Of a DNA stretch of 40,144 bases, positions 34,501 to 40,144 are shown piece after piece (the stretch's first letter is position 1; each line of letters starts with the position of its first letter). The translations under genes were made by a program, and so were the position numbers. The stretch comes from Burkholderiales bacterium (lineage in GTDB: Bacteria; Pseudomonadota; Gammaproteobacteria; Burkholderiales; Burkholderiaceae_D), in NCBI GenBank assembly GCA_016200895.1, contig JACQDX010000099.1:1-40144 (forward strand), written 5' to 3'. The notes under the pieces are model-generated. The model was not told the origin of the DNA. It saw nothing but the letters and a program-made list of their open reading frames with translations, and did no database searches.

Positions 34501-34874
34501 GCCAAGGTATCCGGGTTCAAGTCATGCTCAGGCGCAAACTGGCATAGCGAAAAGCGCGTGCCACGGTCTTTTAGCTCATGCCGCAAGACACCCAGGGTGC
34601 CAAAGGTACGTATCTCTTTGTTCGCCGCATTCGGGTCGGACTTGTTGAGCTGCTGCGCCAGCCGTTCCAGTAATTTTTGCTCAGGCTGCACCGGATACAA
34701 GGCACAGAACTTCTGCCATTGCTCGTCTTGCGTGTCCTTGACAAAACCCAGCACATCCCCAGGATACAAAGCCAGTTCACGGCTGTAATGCTCTGCCTTG
34801 CCGAGCAGCCAGCCATTGGCCACGAGCTGGCGTATCATGTCGTTTTGGAAGGTCAGTTCGTTGGCTTTGCTCAT
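31581..34874 (-). CDS. hsdR: Type I restriction enzyme R subunit
   Basis: HsdR supplies ATP-driven DNA translocation and cleavage. The 1097-residue protein has an N-terminal nuclease domain with D171, E185-x-K187 (TLELKSEFKQ) and Q200-Y201. Walker A is SAGSGKS (347-353), DEAH is at 462-465 with the following SSQTG, and FTATPKTKTLELFGR is motif III-like. Motifs V/VI are FQTGFDQPKLCAMYVDKKLGG and LSRLNRTYPGK. The C-terminal helical region ends near residue 1097. All key residues are intact, so it should be active. It starts 41 bases after the hsdS stop, so the R gene follows M and S instead of leading them. Confidence 0.97.
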   Translation of the reverse strand: MSKANELTFQNDMIRQLVANGWLLGKAEHYSRELALYPGDVLGFVKDTQDEQWQKFCALYPVQPEQKLLERLAQQLNKSDPNAANKEIRTFGTLGVLRHELKDRGTRFSLCQFAPEHDLNPDTLARYKQNRLRVVPELTYSPWLKEADGTPLESTVTDESASLKAKAWRIDLVLFVNGIPVATLELKSEFKQAVHNAMRQYRTTRLPIDPVTKKPEPLLTFKRGALVHFAVSQYEVYMTTRLEGEDTFFLPFNKGTHEGGAGNDVPEDVTQYATDYLWNEVLLPDNLLKILGRYVHLQIEEREDWEGRKYKKESLIFPRYHQWDVVNKLLSAARTEGPGHKYLIQHSAGSGKSNSIAWVAHQLSSLYDERGNKQFHSVIVVTDRTVLDAQLQDTIAQFEHTDGVVGRINNQEGDGSKSEKLAKALESSQPIIIVTIQTFPFVLQAIENSVSLKERNYVVIADEAHSSQTGSTARKLKEVLMVDGSASDEDEITSDDIIDAAVASRRASKNLSYLAFTATPKTKTLELFGRRPRPEEQASKTNKPAAFHVYSMRQAIEEGFILDVLQNYTNYKVAYNLAMRINDADQQVESKKATVRLNQWVRLHDHNISQKVMIIVEHFKTHIMGLLGGQAKAMVVTSSRKEAVRYKKSFDTYIAKKSESEPDYQKIRAMVAFSGEVEFNDKDPNVEALLDKKFTETNMNPALKGRDMRKAFDTDDYQLMIVANKFQTGFDQPKLCAMYVDKKLGGVECVQTLSRLNRTYPGKKETGTFVLDFFNDPEEILSSFQPYFQTAELADVSNPNLIFDLFDKLRTADIFTWTEVEQFCKAFFVQSKSNAAIANICKPAVERWQKRYKHAVEAYKQAKDMFERTKKFNDAVLIANAENSLKDCKKARDALEIFKKDLGTFVRFYEFMSQIVDYDDKDLEKLSLYARNLRPMLRETIIDEDDIDLSTISLSHYRVSKIRQQHLMLKEDQEEYQLVPGEGAGTAKAKDKKTEFLSQIVHRLNELFITDQLSDQDMVNYAYTISDKVRENPIVMQQIANNSAEQAMLGDFSKAVDDAILDSSEVHQIQMMQLLSDPKRNAGFAKVIFDLLTRPAP

Positions 34875-34915
34875 AAAGAGGTTCTCTGGTGGAGGCTTGG
34901 TTTAGTCACACGCTA

Positions 34916-36262
34916 TCAGGCGGCTAAGGCCGTGTTGCTGGGTGCTTGCCAGTCGCGTACGTCAATTTTTCCAGTGACGGCTGCGGAGATTAGGGTTGTG
35001 CGGCGTTCAGCCAATAAATCTGCAGTTCTTTGTGCCTTAACTAATAACAAAGAAAATTTCATATCCTGCCTTGAAATTTCCTCTAGGATTTTTTCCTGCT
35101 CATCTAAAGACGGAAATGCAATTGGCAATTCTCCGAGTATTCGCATGTTTAGACCATCCATTGTCGATCCTTGCGCCGCAAACAAAAGCTGAGACTGGTT
35201 TACATCGCTTAAAATTGATGCCTTTACAAATTGAGGAAGTATTTTTTCTTTTTGAATTCTGTATTTTACTAGTCGTGGATTGATTATCCCGCGTTCTATT
35301 CCAAAAGGAACGATAGCTACTTTCCCAACCGTCCCCATTACGCTGATCAGTATTTCTTCAGAAAAAACTTCATATCGACGCATGCTCTCGAACTTATCTT
35401 CGGAAATATAGTAATCACCGATTGTAAAATCATCAGGTATAACTTGCTGTTGTCCATAGACTCTCACACCTGAAGATGTATACATGGATTTTGTTAAGGA
35501 TGATCCATATGGTCCTGCTGAACCTTCAATGACCAAATATTTGAACTTCGAAACGGTCCAATTCTCCGGCACTTGGCCTAGCCACTCCAAGCCGGAGTCG
35601 CGCATGGGGGCGTTGGGGTTGAGGCCTTTGGTGACGGCATGACTAATCACCGCCTGCCGTTTTTCTTTCAGAAGCTTGATTAACTCTTGTTGCTTCGCGA
35701 TCAGGATATCGATCTTGGCGGTTTCATAGTCGAGGAAATTGGTGATTTTTTGTTGTTCAGAAATCGGCGGAAATGCTAACTCCAGACCGGAAAATTCGTT
35801 GAATCTAAATTCAGTTGATCTCTCGCGAATTCCTTTCGCAAGGGATGTTATGAAATCAGTTACCGCTAATTGACGCACAAGGTAACCGTAATATTGCACG
35901 TGTGTATTGGTTGGTTTTATTGGCACGCATACTGAACAAACGGGTGAACATTTTCCGTCAGAATCGCTAACGCCAATTGCTCCTGCGAACCCATCCATCG
36001 CATGTACAAGCAAGTCACCCATTCGCACACCCTGATATCCGATTTCCTTAATCGATTCAGTGAATCCCTCGACACGCCTGTTCGTCCGTAATGTGACTTG
36101 CCCGTCCCTGAACGCCGTAACTACACCATCTTCTGGGCGTACTTCTCTTTGAACTCTCTGAAAAATATATTTTGCTTTGATTATCTTCCAATGGTTTGGC
36201 ATTCTACCTAACCACGACAAACCCGAATCGCAATAGTCTGAATAAACCTTATACCGACTCAT
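34916..36262 (-). CDS. hsdS: Type I restriction enzyme specificity subunit
   Basis: This 448-residue protein sets the DNA target of the HsdM/HsdR complex. It is built of two repeated halves. DSGLSWLGRMPNHWKI (12-27) is matched by DSGLEWLGQVPENWTV (222-237), each opening a target recognition domain. Central coiled-coil repeats are at about 165-210 (EQQKITNFLDYETAKIDILIAKQQELIKLLKEKRQA) and 385-430. The two TRDs are visibly more AT-rich than the conserved repeats and flanking genes, as expected from TRD exchange. The ATG overlaps the stop of the YhcG-like gene by 4 bases. No frameshift or truncation is seen. Confidence 0.95.
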   Translation of the reverse strand: MSRYKVYSDYCDSGLSWLGRMPNHWKIIKAKYIFQRVQREVRPEDGVVTAFRDGQVTLRTNRRVEGFTESIKEIGYQGVRMGDLLVHAMDGFAGAIGVSDSDGKCSPVCSVCVPIKPTNTHVQYYGYLVRQLAVTDFITSLAKGIRERSTEFRFNEFSGLELAFPPISEQQKITNFLDYETAKIDILIAKQQELIKLLKEKRQAVISHAVTKGLNPNAPMRDSGLEWLGQVPENWTVSKFKYLVIEGSAGPYGSSLTKSMYTSSGVRVYGQQQVIPDDFTIGDYYISEDKFESMRRYEVFSEEILISVMGTVGKVAIVPFGIERGIINPRLVKYRIQKEKILPQFVKASILSDVNQSQLLFAAQGSTMDGLNMRILGELPIAFPSLDEQEKILEEISRQDMKFSLLLVKAQRTADLLAERRTTLISAAVTGKIDVRDWQAPSNTALAA

Positions 36263-37278
36263 AACGCCTCCTCCTGCGCCAGATTCAACAGATAAAACTC
36301 ATGCAGCTTCGCTTGTAGCAGTTTCTTATCGGGCAGTTGTGTCTGGTATTCAGCAATCATGGCGGGTGAGAGGCTGCGGCTGAGCGCGTATTCAACGACT
36401 TCATCATCTTTGCTGGCGCATAGCAGTACGCCGATGGCGGGGTTTTCATGTGGTTTTTTGTGGTCGCGGTCCAGGGCTTCCAGGTAGAAATTGAGTTTAC
36501 CTAAGTGCTCTGGCTGGAATTTATCCACTTTGAGTTCAATCGCTACCAGTGCGTTTAAACCGCGATGGAAGAATAAGAGATCGAGTGCAAAGTCTTGTTT
36601 GCCGACTTGCACAGGATATTCACTGCCGACAAAACAAAAATCGCGCCCAAGTTCGAGCAAGAAATGTTTTAATTTGGCGAGCAGGCTCTGGTGCAAATCA
36701 GCCTCGCTGTGTTGCTCTGGCAGACTTAAGAAATCGACGATGTAGCTGTCTTTAAAGACGTTTAAGGCTTCGGGGTGTAATTGCGTCAGCACTGCTGACA
36801 CTTTTGGCGGTTGCAATACCGCACGAGCAAACAAGGCCGTATTGAATTGGCGCTCCAGCTCGCGCTTGCTCCAGCGTTCTTGCACTGCCATGCGCAAGTA
36901 AAACTCGCGTTCTTCGGGGCGCTTGCTTTGGCTTAAGATGATCAGGTTATGTGTCCACGGCAATTGTCTCACCAGTGGTGCGACAATTTGATCATTTTGA
37001 TAAGTCTCATAAAACTGGCGCATGCGAAACAGATTGGCGCGGGTAAAGCCTTTGAGGTTAGGCTGCGTGATCGCTAAATGTTTTGCCAGCGCATCGACCA
37101 CACCATCGCCCCATTCTGCGGCCTTGATTTTATTGCTGATGTAGGCACCAACTTGCCAATACAGTTCTATCAAGGTGGTGTTGACGGCTTGATAGGCATG
37201 CTGGCGTGCGGCTGTGATCAGGTGTACGACTTCAGCAAAATCGGGCTGCGCGCCATTGATCAGCTTAGATTTGCTCAT
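36259..37278 (-). CDS. YhcG-type PD-(D/E)XK nuclease (DUF1016), inside the hsd operon
   Basis: This 339-residue protein has an N-terminal DUF1016 DNA-binding region. Its landmarks are [24 protein letters not shown], then [14 protein letters not shown], then [14 protein letters not shown]. The C-terminal nuclease core has D233 ([10 protein letters not shown]) and E248-x-K250 in [23 protein letters not shown]. The nuclease residues are intact. It overlaps hsdM upstream and hsdS downstream by 4 bases each, so it is translated as part of the RM operon. Family members are found in RM and other defence loci and are thought to cut DNA; a Holliday-junction-like role has been proposed. Its function inside this system is an inference. 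Confidence 0.92.
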   Translation of the reverse strand: MSKSKLINGAQPDFAEVVHLITAARQHAYQAVNTTLIELYWQVGAYISNKIKAAEWGDGVVDALAKHLAITQPNLKGFTRANLFRMRQFYETYQNDQIVAPLVRQLPWTHNLIILSQSKRPEEREFYLRMAVQERWSKRELERQFNTALFARAVLQPPKVSAVLTQLHPEALNVFKDSYIVDFLSLPEQHSEADLHQSLLAKLKHFLLELGRDFCFVGSEYPVQVGKQDFALDLLFFHRGLNALVAIELKVDKFQPEHLGKLNFYLEALDRDHKKPHENPAIGVLLCASKDDEVVEYALSRSLSPAMIAEYQTQLPDKKLLQAKLHEFYLLNLAQEEAL

Positions 37279-39608
37279 GAATGCACCTCTTGCAGCAGCT
37301 TCATGATCTCTGCGCTGACTGCATCCAGATCCGCATCTATCTCAGCCAGATCACGCGGGGGCTGGTATTGGTAGAAATGGCGGTTGAAGGGTATCTCATA
37401 GCCGACGATGCCGATTTGCTCGTCTTTATCGTCTTTTTTGCTGGCATCTATCCAGGCGTCGGGTACGTGCGGTTGTACTTCTTTTTTGAAGTAGGCTTCG
37501 TTGATCTCGTTGACTGTTTTGGATGGATCGAGGGCGACGTTTTCAAAATCACGCAGGTCGCCATCGGCTTTGTATTCTATGATTTTGCCATCCACCTTAA
37601 ACAGGCCGTAGATAGGGGCGGCCTTGGTTTTGTGGATTTTTTTGATGACGGGCAGGGCGGCTGGATTTTTCCAGCTCACTGCGGCTTCGATGACTTTTTT
37701 GTCTTTGGCGTCCAGGCTGATGTTGGCCAGCTTGGCTGCTTTGGCAATGGCCTCATCGTAGTCATTCATGTCATCAAACTGTGACTTGCCTATCTGCGCT
37801 TGCAGGGCCTGGGCTTTGAGCATGCTGGCTTTGGCGTTTAACCAAGTGTCACGATTAAGCAGGTCTTTGATTTGCTTTTCTTTGAGGTCAGCAAAATGCG
37901 TTTTGATATAACGGCGTATGGCATCTTCATGGAGACCAAGCTCGCCATAGTGTGGGCAATCCGGTGCATCGCTCCAGATAGCGCTTGGCAGAGTTGCGAA
38001 TTCTGCGTATGCCCATTGCATGATGCTGTTCAATGCGCCTGATTCAAAACGCAGCGTGGCAATGCGCTCATCAGAGAACTGGTAAGACTGTCTTAATGGG
38101 CGCTCTATCGTAATGCGGCGGTAGCCAAATTCATGGGTCTTGAAAATCTTGGCGGCAAAGGTCTTGGCTGCCTCAGTCTTTGGGTTTGCCGATTGTCTGC
38201 CGCGATTACTTCTTTGCTCGGTAGGTTTATCCAGTTCACGCGCATCAACGGCTTCAAAATCACCAAAGCAGCGGATGATGGTGGCGATGTCATCGGCGCT
38301 CATTTCATTACGCTTGCTGCCCAATGACTTGCGCATTTTGCTGTAGAGGTTGCTGCCGTTGATCAGTTGTACCAGATCCTTTTTCTCTTCTGGTTTTTTG
38401 TTGGAGAGTATCCAGACATAAGTGGCGATGCCGGTGTTATAAAACATATCGGTAGGCAGGGCGACGATGGCTTCCAGCAAATCGGCTTCCAGAATATAAC
38501 GGCGGATTTCAGACTCGCCCGAACCCGCGCCGCCTGTGAACAGGGGAGAGCCATTGAGGATAATACCTATGCGGCCACCGCCATCCTTGACGTCGCGCAG
38601 CTTGCTGATGAGATGCAGCAGGAACAGTAAAGATCCATCAGAGACTCTGGGTAAGCCCGCGCCAAAGCGACCATCGTAGCCTTTTTCATTGTGCTCTTTG
38701 ATGATGTCTTCTTCTATCTTTTTCCAATCGACGCCAAAGGGAGGATTGGACAGCATGTAGTTAAAGCGCTCGCCATACAGTTGATCGTTAGAGAGGGTAT
38801 TGCCAAGCTTGATGTTTTTGACCTCTTGCCCTTTGATCAGCATGTCTGCTTTACAGATGGCATAGCTCTCAGGGTTAAGCTCTTGTCCAAATGCGACCAT
38901 TCTGGCATCGCGATTTAGCTCATGTACATATTCCATGCCAGATGACAAGAATCCACCAGTGCCTGCGGTAGGGTCATAGATGGTGCGAATCGTCCCCGGG
39001 GTGCTCAAGGCTTTGTCGTCTTCCGTAAACACCAGTGAGGTGGTCAGGCGTACGATGTCGCGAGGGGTGAAATGTTCACCAGCAGTATCGTTCGAGCTTT
39101 CAGCAAAGCGGCGTATCAGTTCTTCAAACACCAGGCCCATATCATGGTTGGACACGGCGTAAGTGCTCAGGTCTATGGTGCGTACTTTTTGCACGACCTT
39201 GTAGAGCAAATTGGCATCGTTGAGCTGTGCTATGAATTCAGCAAAATTGAAGTATTCAAAAATCTCACGCGCGTCTTTGGAAAAACTCTGAATATAGCTT
39301 TCCAGATTGGCCTTGATGCCGTTTTCACCCAGTTTGGACAAATCCATTTTGGAGGTGTTGAAGAAACTCAGGCCACCAGTCGCACGCAGCAGCAATTTTT
39401 CTTGGGCCTCTTCGGGCAGTTTCATGCTTTCTATTTTTTGCTGCTCTGCCAGCACGACTTGCTTGCTGGCTTCCAGCACGCATTCTAAACGACGCAACAG
39501 GCAAAACGGCAAAATAATGCGGCCATACTGGCTCTGCTTGAAGTCACCACGGAGCAGGTCGGCAATCGCCCAGGATTCGGTCGCGAGGTTATTCGATGTT
39601 TGTTTCAT
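37275..39608 (-). CDS. hsdM: Type I restriction enzyme M subunit (N6-adenine methyltransferase)
   Basis: HsdM methylates adenine at the site chosen by HsdS. The 777-residue protein has an N-terminal helical HsdM_N domain and [10 protein letters not shown] (177-186). The SAM motif is DPTAGTGGF (212-220) and the catalytic NPPF motif is at 288-291 (SNPPFGVDW). The C-terminal part (about 500-777) carries [23 protein letters not shown], a conserved end of long-type HsdM. The extra C-terminal region makes it longer than E. coli HsdM but normal for this subgroup. Start ATG 39608 overlaps the stop of the upstream small ORF, and its own stop overlaps the YhcG-like gene. Confidence 0.97.
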   Translation of the reverse strand: MKQTSNNLATESWAIADLLRGDFKQSQYGRIILPFCLLRRLECVLEASKQVVLAEQQKIESMKLPEEAQEKLLLRATGGLSFFNTSKMDLSKLGENGIKANLESYIQSFSKDAREIFEYFNFAEFIAQLNDANLLYKVVQKVRTIDLSTYAVSNHDMGLVFEELIRRFAESSNDTAGEHFTPRDIVRLTTSLVFTEDDKALSTPGTIRTIYDPTAGTGGFLSSGMEYVHELNRDARMVAFGQELNPESYAICKADMLIKGQEVKNIKLGNTLSNDQLYGERFNYMLSNPPFGVDWKKIEEDIIKEHNEKGYDGRFGAGLPRVSDGSLLFLLHLISKLRDVKDGGGRIGIILNGSPLFTGGAGSGESEIRRYILEADLLEAIVALPTDMFYNTGIATYVWILSNKKPEEKKDLVQLINGSNLYSKMRKSLGSKRNEMSADDIATIIRCFGDFEAVDARELDKPTEQRSNRGRQSANPKTEAAKTFAAKIFKTHEFGYRRITIERPLRQSYQFSDERIATLRFESGALNSIMQWAYAEFATLPSAIWSDAPDCPHYGELGLHEDAIRRYIKTHFADLKEKQIKDLLNRDTWLNAKASMLKAQALQAQIGKSQFDDMNDYDEAIAKAAKLANISLDAKDKKVIEAAVSWKNPAALPVIKKIHKTKAAPIYGLFKVDGKIIEYKADGDLRDFENVALDPSKTVNEINEAYFKKEVQPHVPDAWIDASKKDDKDEQIGIVGYEIPFNRHFYQYQPPRDLAEIDADLDAVSAEIMKLLQEVHS

Positions 39609-39934
39609 TGAAATATTTTTTCTAACTTGATATGCGTATCAACTTGACTTTGCTTTGAGATTTGTTGATGCGAAATGAATAAAAAACTATTTTGTGCTTG
39701 GGTACTTTTCTGCTGACTTTGATGAGAACTATAGAAGTAAAAACTTTCAATTCCATGTTCCTGCTCGATATCAAGTAACCTGACAAAAGGAAATAAAATA
39801 ATGTTCTGCTCCTCATTGTCTTTCGATACTAAATATAATTCGTGAGCTATTAATGGTGTTCTAGTCGTTAAGATTTTTTTTCCAAATGGACTAGTTCCTA
39901 ATCCGCCAAATTCTTCACAAGTTGTTCTATACAT
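39605..39934 (-). CDS. Small protein of unknown function, first gene of hsd operon
   Basis: I do not recognise this 109-residue product. The ATG at 39934 has GGATGGAG just upstream. No signal peptide or strong membrane helix is visible. The N-terminal half contains [25 protein letters not shown] and [15 protein letters not shown]. The C-terminal third is rich in Gln, Ser, His and Lys ([11 protein letters not shown]), so it may be disordered. Its stop overlaps the hsdM ATG by 4 bases, so it is translated with the RM genes. It could be a regulator or an accessory defence protein. The frame stays open 23 codons further upstream with protein-like sequence but no ATG/GTG/TTG. Confidence 0.6.
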   Translation of the reverse strand: MYRTTCEEFGGLGTSPFGKKILTTRTPLIAHELYLVSKDNEEQNIILFPFVRLLDIEQEHGIESFYFYSSHQSQQKSTQAQNSFLFISHQQISKQSQVDTHIKLEKIFQ

Positions 39935-40073
39935 AGCTCCATCCCAAGTAGTACTAATTGGTCTGACTAAAACATAATTTGAGAAGATAATGTTTAAATG
40001 AACTCACTAGTGTCCCAACGTTTTCACATCAGGGGTTTATAAGTCAATGATTTGTTTGCATAAATTGATGTTT

Positions 40074-40144
40074 TTATCTGGTCTCGATTTGAACGTCGAG
40101 GCGCAGAATTGGAGCTTTTTGCGGATATCCGCCGAAGGCTCCTA
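40074..40144 (-). pseudogene. Possible C-terminal end of a gene cut by the window edge
   Basis: On the - strand one frame reads GAFGGYPQKAPILRLDVQIE, then Thr-Arg-TAA, with plausible protein character. Other frames, on both strands, are also open, so coding is uncertain. The 139 bases to its left, up to the small ORF start, are AT-rich and probably hold the hsd promoter. Confidence 0.25.

Noticed and set aside
40081..40105. tRNA T-arm-like CTCGACGTTCAAATCGAG on the - strand
   Set aside because: The G53-C61 stem does not pair properly, no acceptor stem or anticodon arm fits, and a reading frame explains it as well.

Overview
The window looks like chromosomal DNA of a betaproteobacterium. The type IV minor-pilin cluster, the neighbouring nrdR-glyA pair, ybgC-tolQ-tolR and the codon style point to Burkholderiales, most likely Oxalobacteraceae (Undibacterium-like). 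That placement is inference from gene content and order, not from a database search. No rRNA, tRNA, CRISPR array or intact insertion sequence was found.

Region 1 (1-6441, + strand) is a type IV pilus tip/minor pilin operon: the 3' end of a FimT/GspH-type pseudopilin, then pilV, pilW, pilX, pilY1 and a PilE-like pilin. Region 2 (6459-8362, - strand) holds nrdR and glyA, separated by a clear terminator; the tail of glyA, stop codon included, is repeated in tandem. Region 3 (8797-17357, + strand) holds a ydfG-type dehydrogenase, then ybgC-tolQ-tolR followed directly by tamA-tamB. The usual tolA-tolB-pal are absent here, so an envelope energising module (TolQR) sits beside the TamAB outer-membrane assembly module.

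Region 4 (17456-24330, - strand) has a periplasmic M16 zinc protease, and a tight operon of TetR regulator, ABC1/AarF-type kinase, DUF6463 membrane protein and DUF2867 protein, followed by a protein with a 46-residue Cys/Gly/Ser tail. A 0.5 kb gene-free stretch with two inverted hairpin repeats follows.

Region 5 (24828-28753, - strand) is a two-gene DNA repair operon: a FAN1-like VRR-NUC nuclease and an XPD/DinG-type Fe-S helicase with an N-terminal PD-(D/E)XK nuclease domain. A perfect LexA box lies just upstream of it, which suggests SOS control. Region 6 (28992-30529, + strand) has a small unknown gene and a CHAD-domain (polyphosphate-associated) protein.

Region 7 (30622-39934, - strand) is a type I restriction-modification locus read in the order small unknown ORF, hsdM, a YhcG/DUF1016 nuclease gene, hsdS, hsdR and a GIY-YIG protein. 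The first four genes are joined by 4-base overlaps. This accessory, defence-like block, the fan1/helicase SOS operon and the TetR-ABC1-Cys-tail operon are the best candidates for under-described systems.
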